This document shows, piece by piece, positions 9,999 to 20,263 of a stretch of 64,000 bases of DNA. Each line of letters opens with the position of its first letter. Position 1 is the first letter of the stretch. The translations under genes were made by a program, and so were the position numbers. The notes beneath the pieces are model-generated. The model was not told the DNA's origin, made no database searches, and worked only from the letters and a program-made list of their open reading frames with translations. Location: positions 20,678,247-20,742,246 of the forward strand of contig CM055319.2 in assembly GCA_029255685.2 (NCBI GenBank). The letters run 5' to 3'. This stretch comes from Silene conica (Eukaryota > Streptophyta > Magnoliopsida > Caryophyllales > Caryophyllaceae).

Positions 9999-10343
9999 TG
10001 TAATACTCCATTGAACCGAATAAGATATTCGGGTGGGGTAACCCCTTGAATAGGTCCCTTGATAGGCTTATATGACTAGTGCTTAAAGGGATTGAAAGTA
10101 CTACTCATATCAACAAAGTGCCCTTTCTTTTCTGGTTATCCATGCGAAAGAACTCCAAAATTAAGCGTGCTTGGCTGGGAGTAATCTTAGGATGGGTGAC
10201 CTCCTGTGAAGGTTCCCGGGATGCGCATGAGTGAAGACAAAATGCGCTGGAAAGGACTCGTGTTGGTCTGTGGGGCCAGTACATAGCCTGGCGAGCTACC
10301 GTGGCCAACATTTCCGGTCCCAGGTTTGGGCCGAGGTGTTACA
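9999..10343 (+). mobile_element. Cassandra solo LTR
   Basis: 345 bp, the same length as the LTRs in the array at 3669-5013, in the opposite orientation (TGTAATACTCC...GTGTTACA). It is flanked by a perfect 5-bp duplication TGGTT (9994-9998 and 10344-10348). The 5S-like domain lies at 10138-10202 on the plus strand, with the AGGATGGGTGACC box intact and the upstream box altered (AATTAAGCG). A single LTR with matching flanks indicates LTR-LTR recombination after insertion. Confidence 0.93.
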
Positions 10344-11059
10344 TGGTTGCCAGTGACTTATTAGGGAGAAGGTGTTTAGAGCAACAATACTCTTGTGTCG
10401 ACGACATTCATGTGTCATTATATGGTTAAGGTCGACGACATAGAGAATGATGTGATGAGGGGTTAGGGTTGGGAAACAGTGCTCGGAACAAGGGCAAGAT
10501 GAAGGTGGGCATGAGAATGTCGGGGCTGGCCCATCTTGTCATTTTTCTTTTCTTCTTTTATTGTTTCTAAAATAAAGGGTGGTAGTGAAAAAAAGGAAAA
10601 ATGTGTTGGATATAGCAAAATCATGTGTAGGATTTAGCAATTACATTCCGAAATATAAAACAAAAAATAAAAACCTTGTAACCATGTATTTGAAACGAGT
10701 CATTTTGATTGAATGAGTTTGAGTCAAATATATTTAATCTGCATTTTGGTACTAATGAGTAGATTTAGCGATCATCTGTTTTTGGACATAGAAGAAAATA
10801 TATCTAAGTAGGCAATTAAGGTAAATAACAAATAATCCGATCTAATTAGATAGATCAAATCCCTATTTACTAAAATAATTGGTGAATTAAATTATTTTTC
10901 TGCTGAAAACATTTAACGTATAAATTGTGCCTAATATTTGTGGATATTTTATATAAATGTGAGCCTTACATATATATGTTTTGTAACTCTTATTCATCAA
11001 TCTTTGCGGAGAAATGTATTCTACCAATTATTTTGGAGCATTATACATATTACGTGTAC
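10344..11059. other. Non-coding stretch, nothing recognised
   Basis: AT-rich sequence with stops in all frames. It may be flank of G2 or the remains of older elements. No repeat partner in the window. Confidence 0.4.
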
Positions 11060-12640
11060 CTAGTTTTATGACTCGTGCAATGCACGAGATAATTCTATGT
11101 TATTTTACGTATATTTTAATTCATAAAATTGAACGCCAATGTTTAAAGATAAATTTATAACAGATTTTTACATTAATTAAAATCTATAATACAAGCCAAT
11201 TACAATCTATAGTATTAGACAATTACGTATTTTTTAAAAACAATAAATAGTTGGAATTACGAAGACAATCTTTTTTTGTTAATTACAAAAACAAATATAT
11301 ATGAACAAAATAATTATCTAAAATTTGCACTGTAAACTTTCTAACTCATTAACTTAAAATATGCGCTCTCTTATTCAAGTATATATCTTTTAATACATCC
11401 ATAACTTATAATTTTTTAAATTGCTTTTGTAAACTTTAATTTTACCTCAGCTTCGTGCCTTTTGCATATTTTTTCCCTTTTCCAATTAGCCACGCGATAT
11501 CGGACAGTACTCCGTGTTTTTTTTTTTTTGCAGTGGATGCTTTGCTTTATTTATCTGCATTCACATATATTTCATGATACTTTAAAACTTAATAAAAAAT
11601 ATTTTGACCAAAAGATAAAACATTCACATGACAAAAACCTGACAAACGAATCAAAACATTGTCACATGTAAATCATTTAAATTACACCAACTGGAAAACA
11701 TGAATTCAAATATGCAACAAACGATTATAAAACCAACCATATAACAAACTAAGATATATTTTATTGCACACCATCACCATACCGTAGCAACAACACTCAA
11801 CAATAATAATCAATATACTCACTATCATCAAATAATTAATTTAAATCATGGAATATAATCCACTACATACCAAAACTCATGCACCATACATATTAAATAA
11901 ATAAAGTGAATAGAAACTATTATAGGTATTATAGTTTCTATAGAGATTACATAACCATAAATTCTCATGCTTATTTTTAATTTTAATTTATTTTGTGGTA
12001 TTATTAAATTAGATAATTGACTGCGGAGAAACTCTAGAGGTGAATTAAATAGAAAAAAATGTTAATGAAAAATTATTGGTGTTAAGTAATATAAAGACTT
12101 TTAATTAATTTATTAACATATTATATTACAAAAATTATTTAAATAGGAAGAACCTTTTAATTAACTTGGTGGGTGTTAAGTATTATGAAGAGTTTTAATT
12201 ATTTTATTACCATGTTTAATTAAGAAAAAATGAATTAAATAGGAACAAATGTTTTATTACAAAAAAAATCAATTAAGACCTTGATTTTAATTATAAATTA
12301 TGAAAATTTTATTACAAAAATTTCATTTAAAATGTCAATATTAATTATAAATATTAAAATTTTAAAGGGTTACATAAATTTTGGAAAACAATATATTTAA
12401 TATAAAAAATATTTTAAGAATAATGATAATATAATTTAATATTAAGAATAAGTGAATTAAAATGAATATATAGATAAATGAATTAAATTAATGTCATATA
12501 ATAATAAATTGATATCCTATTTCATATTAATTTGCCATGTCACAATAAAAATATAGCACGTCACATGTAAATATGTCACGTCACATTAAAATTTGACATG
12601 TCACATTATTTTAGGTAACCTTTTAATAAGATTATATAGA
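11060..12640 (-). mobile_element. Non-autonomous Helitron-like element
   Basis: On the minus strand it begins TCTATATAATCTTATTAA (from 12640), a common plant Helitron 5' end. It ends with a hairpin (arms CTCGTGCA/TGCACGAG at 11072-11088) 8 nt before a terminal CTAG at 11060-11063. No Rep/helicase is encoded. The 5' side is flanked by the expected A (T at 12641 on the plus strand). The 3' side is followed by G instead of the expected T, so either the flank has mutated or the end is slightly misplaced. Confidence 0.6.
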
Positions 12641-12680
12641 TGAAATACTTTTGACTTGTTTTTATTACTATTTTATTTTA

Positions 12681-12822
12681 TATATTTATAGATAAATAAA
12701 TTAAATGAATTTCATATAATAAATCGGTAGTCCATATCAGATTAATTCGCCATGTGACATTAAAAATTTTCATTTCACATTATTTTAGTTAGCCTTTTAA
12801 TTAAATTTTATAGATTTAATTT
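12681..12822 (-). mobile_element. Second Helitron 5' terminus, truncated
   Basis: Parallels 12485-12641 of the neighbouring Helitron: a terminal TCTATAAAATTTAATTAA, then AAAGGCTAAC, a run of ATGTGACATGGC-like motifs and TTTATTATATGA. It lacks the block with repeated CACGTCACATGT motifs. Only the 5' end is present. Confidence 0.5.
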
Positions 12823-12990
12823 ATACATAAATATGGATTAAGGTAAAATGAAATATGAAAGGTTTGCTTTAATATACTTAAATATATAGTATAGTTTTAT
12901 TAGTTTTGAGCATTATTTTTCATTCTTAGCAAGTAATAAAATTAGAGACTGTAATTTTTTATTTGAAGTTTAAAATATTATAGTTTTAAA

Positions 12991-14889
12991 TGTAACATCC
13001 CTTATTTTCGTAAAACATATATTTTTATTTGAAGTTTAAGATATTACAGTTTTATAAATTAAAGTACTTTTCCGGAATTTAATAATAGTTCATTTAAATA
13101 GTAAACTTATATTTTATAAATATCGTGTAGATCCCGTCTTGTGATTTATTTAATCTCGAGATGTAATATAAATTCCTTGGCAATTGCCGTTTACAAATGT
13201 TCCCGAGCAACTTAATAAAACATGTCTCATAAGTAACATAAAAGAAGCTTCCTTCTTATTTCCCCTCGCAATCCTCATTCAACCTTCCTTCTCAAGTAAA
13301 CAAAAGAAAAAGAATCAGTGAACTCATTTCCACCATTTTTCTCATTCTCAAATTCACTAAAATCATCACCCTGAACTCATTTCAACTCGGATCGAAGTAA
13401 GACTTCTTCCTACGCTTTCCTCTCGTCGTCCCCGTCGAATCTATCACTTTTAATTCTTAAATCGTTATACTTGATGTCCGGGCTGTTTTAGCTCAATCTC
13501 GAATTTACCATTTTAATCCGTGTTTTATGGTCTTAGGTGTTGACTTGGAGAACCCGGACGTGGATTCTTACATAGTGGAAGAGGACATAGAAGCTTAAGA
13601 AAGGAAAACATGTGACAATAAAGAGAAACTCAGCCTATGGCATAAATTAGCATACTATGTGATTTGTGTTGTGTTTATAGTGAAACTAGTAATGCTTATG
13701 ATTCATGGGAACTTTGTTGTTGTTCACAAACTGATTCTTCTGTTATTTACATGATGGAATTGATATGGGTGAGGTTTATTTGCTATATACATAAGATGGG
13801 TAGAAATTGGGAAATTGATATGTAATCACATGAGGGATTTTTGATAACATGTTCATATGCCTAATTGATATGATATTCATGTTGGGATTGATGAAATTCT
13901 GATTAGAATCATGTATAGGAAGGATTATAGAAGGATGTGAATGTTTAAGAATGGTTAAATAGACTATCACGGGTTAAAGTGCATCCCAGCCGGCCGCCTG
14001 ACCGGCGGCCGACTGACCGGCTGAGAAGCCCTCTTAGTATGTTGAGTTTTTTGTGCAGGAAAATTATGATGGGGCTCCCAGCCGGGTGGCCGGCCGTCGG
14101 TCCACCGGCTGAGAGACCCTTATGGGTATTATAAGCTTTTAAGCAAAAGTTGTGGAGTGGGACTCTCAGCCGGGTGGCCGGCAGCCGGTCAACCGGCTGA
14201 GAGCCCCTTTTATGCTGATTGATTGTAAAAGTGTTAGAGGGGTTGGGACTCCCAGTAGGCCACCGTCTGCCGGTGGCAGGACCGGCTGAGAGCCCCTGCT
14301 CATTGTAAATTGTTGTAACTTATGATTCACAAGACGGATTGCATTGATTCTTCTTCCGTATGATTCGTATGCTTATTTGGAGTCCTAGAAATTGTGCGGC
14401 ACTTATGTTGGGTTCGAAAATGGATTTGAGGAGAAAGACCCCCCGGCCGAGAAACCGTAAGGGAAACCGGCTCTCGCCTCAAATTAGTTTCCGAAGTCGG
14501 CTTAGTGTTGAATGTATGGTTAGTAATGGAATATATATATGTACTGTTTGTTAATCAAGTTTGAGTTATTGCACATCTTTGAGATGACATTGTGTGATGT
14601 GTGTGAGTCTGTTGTGCACTGCTATATTACTCGAGTTCTCACCTAACTGCATTGTGTAGCTGGTTGACCGTAGTGGCTTGGTCCTCAGGTCAGGTCTTAG
14701 ATTGTCTGCCCGCCTTAGGGCATACCTCGTTCCATTGTGGTTCGGGTCTTGGGAGTGTCTTGGGCACTTGTCGAATCGGGGACGTGCATTCACCTCGTAT
14801 ATTAGTTAAGCATGTTTAAAGTTTTAATTCCGCGCAAAAATTGCATGCTTTTGTATGATTTACTTTCCGCTGCCGCGAGGGGTTTTACA
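12991..14889 (+). repeat. Element A 5' LTR
   Basis: TGTAACATCCC...TTTTACA, about 1.9 kb. The first 650 bp are collinear with the 3' LTR at 59540-60190. An extra 32-bp segment (13022-13053) is absent from the 3' LTR and resembles the DNA just outside the 5' LTR (12956-12990). Confidence 0.85.
13985..14297. repeat. Four GC-rich hairpin units in LTR A
   Basis: Four units of about 48 bp start near 13985, 14076, 14163 and 14249. Each opens with a CAGCCGG-like arm and closes with CCGGCTGAGA. Unit 3 has the longest stem (CTCTCAGCCGG with CCGGCTGAGAG). The inner parts differ, with further CCGGC palindromes. They stand out sharply from the AT-rich surroundings. Confidence 0.8.
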
Positions 14890-14891
14890 GT

Positions 14892-14903
14892 TGGTATCAA
14901 GCG
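14892..14903 (+). other. Element A primer binding site
   Basis: TGGTATCAAGCG starts two bases after the LTR end. It differs from the usual TGGTATCAGAGC at a few positions. Confidence 0.7.
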
Positions 14904-15054
14904 TTATCGTTCCCGACGCACTCATGTAATCTCCAAACTTAACTTGACCAAAAATTCAAATATGAATGAGAGATGGGGTAGTATAAGGACTTCTGTATTG
15001 TAGTCTGTTTGTGTATGTTATATACTAGGTTAACTAAAGTTTCTCTTTTGAAGG

Positions 15055-15200
15055 ATGGTGAAATCTTCTACTGTGGATAATGCGAGCATGCAAGCGCTTC
15101 TACAGGTTCTGGAGAACCAGAGGACTCAGGCTGATGCCTCTCCTTCTCCGCCTCCAGGCCCAGATGCTAACCGTCCTGGTGGATTTTCGTGGATTGTCAG
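15055..15200 (+). pseudogene. Element A gag, 5' part
   Basis: ATG at 15055 opens a frame whose product begins MVKSSTVDNASMQALLQVLE and has a proline-rich stretch, then GGFSW, typical of gypsy Gag N-termini. After 48 full codons it is cut by element B, which starts at 15201 with TGTGACACC. The frame resumes at 58041 when element B and one target duplication are disregarded. Confidence 0.8.
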
Positions 15201-15784
15201 TGTGACACCCCGCGATATAGCATAAAAATAAAAAAGTAATTTGCAGCGGAAATACGATACTTTTAAAACCTTCTTGGCATATTTATTAAAAAAATTTCGC
15301 GGAATATCAAAACAACAAGCGGAAGACTAAAACTAATAAGAAAGTATAAATTGTACACGAATACTTAAATAAACGAGGGATAAGTTATCTCACGATAACA
15401 ACATGAATTAAATCTAAACAAAGCGTAAGGGTAATTGTCGAATGATCAACAATGCTCGCTAGCCACACGTCTTTCCCAAACAGCACCAACCTACATACAT
15501 GAAACATGTACGCCACAGTCAGTGGGGAGTAACTCAGGGTTCTCCCAGCCACTTTACGCCAAAAGACAAGAAAACGGTAATACAAAACATTTTATACATA
15601 TGAACATGTATATAACTTGAGAAACATTAACATATATATTACCAAGCATGAACAACATGATCAATGCGTGGGTGATAAGTCAAAACATGTGAAAACAGCA
15701 TGAATCATCATGTGTAACAGAATTAAAGCCATCATATGAGATAGTATCAAAATCAAGTAAACATCCAAGCAAAGAATGCACATC

Positions 15785-16175
15785 GTCAGAGCGTATAATC
15801 ACTGCCTCTGACATACCAGAGCGTATAACCACTGCCTCTGGCTACTGGAGCGTATAATCATTGCCTCCAGCTACGGAACGTATAACCACTGCCTATGATT
15901 ACTAAACATACAACTATCAATCAACGAATGAATAGAATGAACGCCGTCAGAGCGTATAACCACTGCCTCTGACATACCAGAGCGTATAACCACTGCCTCT
16001 GGCTACTGGAGCGTATAACCACTGCCTCCAACTATGGAGTGTATAACCACTGCCTCCGAATACTATGTATAGCGTATAACCACTGCCTATATGCCTAAGA
16101 CCTGGCCAGACCTCTCGATGTAATGCCTTACACCGAACGACACACGGGGACAAGAGCGTATAACCACTGCCTCCG
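15785..16175. repeat. Covarying hairpin array in the B 3' LTR
   Basis: Ten units share the 14-nt core CGTATAACCACTGC, with few substitutions. The core is flanked by complementary arms that differ between units: GTCAGAG/CTCTGAC (15785, 15945), CCAGAG/CTCTGG (15816, 15976), CTGGAG/CTCCAG (15845), GTATAG/CTATAT with one possible G-U pair (near 16067). Four units are partly degenerate. The core is unpaired, so each unit would fold as a small stem-loop on either strand. The same array is in the other LTR. Confidence 0.9.
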
Positions 16176-16275
16176 ACCAATCCCGAACATAGATAAATTC
16201 CCATAACATGGGTGGCGTTAGCTCATTACAGTGATACACAAATCGTACCACCGCTATCTATTCACAAGCAAGGCA

Positions 16276-16350
16276 ACATAACCGTCGCCAATACAACTTT
16301 AGGATGACATAACCGTCACCTACACAATCTTAGGATAACATAGCCATTAA
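16276..16350. repeat. Short tandem repeat ATAACCGTC, about 34-bp period
   Basis: Three imperfect copies of a GGATGACATAACCGTC-like unit, also present near 54915-54990 in the other LTR. The copies lack the hairpin arms of the neighbouring array. Confidence 0.6.
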
Positions 16351-18058
16351 CCCACTCATTGAAACATACATGAGCGAAAAAACGACGAAGAAGACAACAC
16401 TTAAGTCCATTCCATCCGGGAGAAGAATAAACGAAATTGATTAATAAAACATAACTTCTAAATGCATTTAACATTAAAGCTGACCTCTAACATAAAATTC
16501 ATAAATAATTCAAATAAAATCGAAATGATACTAGGCCAACTGAGTCAGATTAATAACTTTTAGCTACAATCTTCATCAAATAACTATTTCCAAAAGACGA
16601 ACTCAACATGGGTTTATAATCTGATCTTTACAGTATGTCAAAAACCGTCGCATTAAAAGTATTTCTTCATAAAACGGGTTTAACAAATAATTTTTGAGCA
16701 AAGTAAAATCCTAACATCATCTAAACTTTTCAAAGTTTAATTATGGAAAATACCCAGAATAGTTTCAAAGTATAAAAATGGTTTTCGAAATAATCTTTGA
16801 GTTCTTGTCCGTTCTGCGAGTATTTTAGCGCGATATTCGTAAATATATTTTTTCTGAACAAACTACATGTACGCAAATTACGAAATTTTAGAGGTAGACT
16901 CTAAACTTAAAATTAACATGGGTCTATTGTCAACATTTTCAAAGACGGATACTCTAAGATGTCGAAATAAATTGTACAAGACGACGAACAGATTTGTTAA
17001 TGTGCTGAAACTTTATGAAATAACCAATGTAAATAAAACACTGTGAAATTGAAAGAATATCAAACTAACCATCCTCAATGATCATAAACTCACCTAACAA
17101 AACAATCCTTAATGAATTCCACAACTAAAATCTCATCTAACACAACCATGCAAGATGAAATTCATCCAAACATATGATTTATAAACCTAATCATGCAACT
17201 ATTTTATCAAAAACATTTCTAGTATACTAAATATCACTAGCATATAGAACACAAGCAAACATAGACAATTAAAGTCGAGTAAACCATCACCGTTACCTTA
17301 TAGCTATTCAATAAGCATGATTTCGACTCAAAACCACTCCGGTTGTCCCAAACCGCGACTAGTTACACAAATAAACGAGTAAGCATTGAAATCCGTGTCT
17401 TAAAGGCCACGACCAGAGGGTAGGAAGGAAGATATGTTAGACTTTTATTACCTAGAAATATGGAGGGCGAGGAGAGGAAGAGATAGGCGCGAAAATCGTC
17501 GAAAACCTATAAGAAACGAAGATTTTACGATCGTCTTAAGGTTGAAGGTAAAGAGGTGTAACAATGGTGGTTTGTGTTTGGGTGTTTTAGCTGAAAAATA
17601 TGAAGGAAGGAAGAAGAAGGAAGGAGTCCTTGGGCAGCGAAGAAATGGCATGCTTTGCCAAGTGTCCTAAAGTCTAGGACATATGGAATGAGTAGGCAAC
17701 GAGCGAGAGTTTTGTTAGCGGATAGTCCGCGACAGCCTTTCGTATTTTCGGCATAATTTCCTCTACAGAACTCGAATTGAGGTGTTTTCGGTTGCGTTGT
17801 AAAGCTAAGAAAGAGAGCTAAAACTTTTATATTTATAAGAAAAATCTAGATATGCCTTTAAAATATCTTAAAATTAGTAACAAGGACAGGGTAGCGTTTC
17901 AGAAGTTTAAGGAGTATAAGTTTAAGACGGACATATATATTAATATCATTGTCAAAAACGATAGATTTTAAATGGAATTTTATTTATTGTGGATCATTAT
18001 TATTACTAAAATAATATTTTAATAATATATAAGAACTTGGAAATTACTGGGTGTTACA

Positions 18059-18076
18059 ATCACCATAGCTTTTAAA
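18059..18076 (-). other. Element B polypurine tract remnant
   Basis: On the minus strand TTTAAAAGCTATGGTGAT abuts the LTR start and aligns with the 18-nt spacer of element A (TTTGAAAGGTGGGGTGAT). The hairpin arm expected next is cut by the copia fragment at 18077. Confidence 0.6.
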
Positions 18077-18391
18077 AAGTTTTTACCTTTGATTCAAAAC
18101 GTCTAAATCAAATTAAACAACAAGGGTTCACATATTGCCAAGAATATCGATTAATTAACAATATGTAAACAAGAATCGAAAACAAGATCGATTACTCACA
18201 AAAGAAAAACTGTTGAAACAGAAAATACTCGCAGGAGCCGGTCGACCGACCGCAACAGGAGGTCGATCGACCGACCGCAACAGGAGGTCGATCGACCCAC
18301 ACGGCGACAGAAAACGATTTTCAAAAATTTTTAATTAAAACCTATGAAAAACACAAAAGTAAAATTTTGTGGCCTTGGCTCTGATACCACT
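18077..18391 (-). mobile_element. Truncated copia leader fragment fused to B
   Basis: Matches the C1 leader at 25784-26087, including the primer binding site complement (GCTCTGATACCA near 18378) just left of the LTR at 18392. It therefore belongs to a further copy that used this LTR as its 5' LTR. The outer end is broken within AAGTTTTTA (18077-18085), which also occurs in the leader, so a deletion with microhomology is likely. Confidence 0.8.
18236..18300. repeat. GGTCGACCGACC palindrome cluster in the copia fragment
   Basis: Three to four copies of GGTCGACCGACC or GGTCGATCGACC, partly as a 26-bp tandem duplication. The C1 copy at 25955-25995 has one fewer. Confidence 0.75.
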
Positions 18392-19399
18392 TGTGGGGAA
18401 TAAAACGTGTATTCGCCCTAAACTTGAAGGATTATAACGAAATATACAATTGTGATTTATGGTCATAAGATAATTAAAAGCATGAAAAAGAATACAATCT
18501 TTGGTCCTTGTGCTAAAGGCCTAAGAACAGGAATTAAAGCAAATTCCCTCCTATAACTTGCACCCAAGACTTGATTGAGACGATGCCGCGTGTGCTAGAA
18601 ATACTCTCCAATTGCCTTGCAATATTGGGAGAGCTTTTGTGAGTTTTGATGTGAGATCTGAGTTTTGGGAAAAGAATGTTCTCAAAACCCTAATTTTTCT
18701 TTGAGATTTGTTTTACTAGTTAAACAGTCAAAGAAGCAGTAGTCTGACAAAAGGAGAATACTTTTCCTTTTGTATAACACGGCCGGCCGACTCCCATTAG
18801 GGTAAGAGTGGGCTTTCCACTCTTACCTTATTCTAATGTGTAATTCGACCCAATTTGCTAAAATATAATTCGCGGGTTTTATTTATAAATCGCACACATG
18901 TTATCAGATATTAATGCAGTCGTATATTAATAATGGTCTGATAAATTTACGATATTGTATAATTACCTAAATTAATATAACTGTTTATATTAATACGCGA
19001 ATACAATATTTAATTAAATATAACCGTTTATATTTAATTTTCGAATAAATCATGTAATCCGTATTAGCTAAAATTATTTAATCCGTATTAAATAATAATC
19101 TCAACATCTTATTGACTAATTTAATAGTCCATACCTCTGACTAACTGTTTAGTCGTATCCGGCATAAATGTGACTGTATTTTCATACCTCCACATCTCTC
19201 AAACGTGTCCTATAGGTGTGACGTATAGGGACCAGTTGATCACCGCCATCCGTATGACAATAACGTCAAACTTATCTAGCAAGCCAACCGTTATTGATAA
19301 ACGTGGATCAACTGATAATAATACTGAAGTATGCCCTTGTGATCCTTTAAGAGATTTAGTAACTCATTGTACTAACTGTCAAGGACACCTGCCCCAACA
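18392..19399 (-). repeat. C1 3' LTR (shared with a lost tandem copy)
   Basis: Plus-strand ends TGTGGGGAATAAAA...GCCCCAACA. It carries the copia PPT on its right and a copia PBS on its left, so it acts as the 3' LTR of C1 and as the 5' LTR of the truncated copy. Confidence 0.9.
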
Positions 19400-20263
19400 A
19401 TCTCCCACTTGTCCGTACAAGGGTATGTGCATTGACGTTATCACACTACATGTGGAGGACACAAGCTCCAACAAACTCCCACTTGTCCGTACAAGTGTAG
19501 GTGCGATAACCGATTCTCATATCCTTTTAAAATTTCTCCCACTCAGTGTAAGACAATTTGCAAATCCGCATTCGCAAAGGCCGTATCTCACAAGCGATCT
19601 GTATCAAGAGTGGTTTCCCCGACTAGAGAGTAACTTAACTGATAAAACGAATCTGTATTCGAGCATGGCCATGCATTTCAGTTACTACTCCTCGAGTGGC
19701 CCTGAGAAATGATAAAATCCTGATAAGGGTTTGGATATTTCCCTCAACTCGAATCCTGCCGATGTAAGCGCAGCATGAAATAACCCAGAAAAAATCCTCT
19801 TGGCCCCTGTTACGGAAGACCGTGGGAAAGAAACTAAAGTTACCCAAAATCTGCCTTAATCTCAAGAGATAATTGAAAGTCAAGAGACTCGACTCTAAGG
19901 AACACTATGGAGGTCCTATCCACGACCTGGCACCCAATGTTATAAAACATTTAGGACTCCATAACGTTGTCACGGGGTGTCCTGCGAGATATCCGTATAA
20001 CTCGCCTTTGTGATTGGTCAATCAACTGTTTGACTTATGGCTCGTTGAACCCACCATCAACCAACGTCACAAAATCATTACCGGAGTTATCAGCTCAAGT
20101 GGGTAATCAAGAACTTAAACGATGTAATGTTAATCAGTTCACTTTGTGGTTTTCAAAATTGGCGTACAATTCCACATGAAAAACAAAACATTATATATCA
20201 TAACAATGAGGTTGAATAGAGTACACGAGAAAATGAATTATTACATGAATTCATAAAAGAGTA
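19400..20263 (-). other. C1 3' non-coding region with doubled PPT module
   Basis: No coding sequence. On the minus strand the hairpin CTTGT-ACGG-ACAAG and GTGGGAGAT abut the LTR. A second copy, ACTTGT-ACGG-ACAAGT followed by GGGAGTTTGTTGGAGC, lies some 70 bp further upstream (about 19470-19495). The rest aligns with 43164-44025 of C2. Confidence 0.75.

Larger units (their letters stand above)
15201..18058 (-). repeat. Element B 3' LTR
   Basis: TGTGACACCCC...GTGTTACA on the plus strand. It is uninterrupted and therefore provides empty sites for the CACTA (at 15930-15940) and the Helitron (near 16736) found in the other LTR. Confidence 0.9.

Noticed and set aside
10138-10202. 5S rRNA gene
   Set aside because: Only the 3' half resembles 5S rRNA, and it lies within a 345-bp LTR with a target duplication. 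It is a Cassandra LTR, as are the three copies at 3811-4875.
15785-16175. Possible CRISPR-like array (repeated core with variable flanks)
   Set aside because: The variable parts are paired arms of 5-7 nt, not spacers, and the array lies in an LTR of a plant retrotransposon.
15947-16204. Minus-strand open frame with a repeated GSGYTL peptide
   Set aside because: It is the hairpin array read as protein. The frame is not kept across the array, the other LTR does not preserve it, and arm pairing explains the repeats better.
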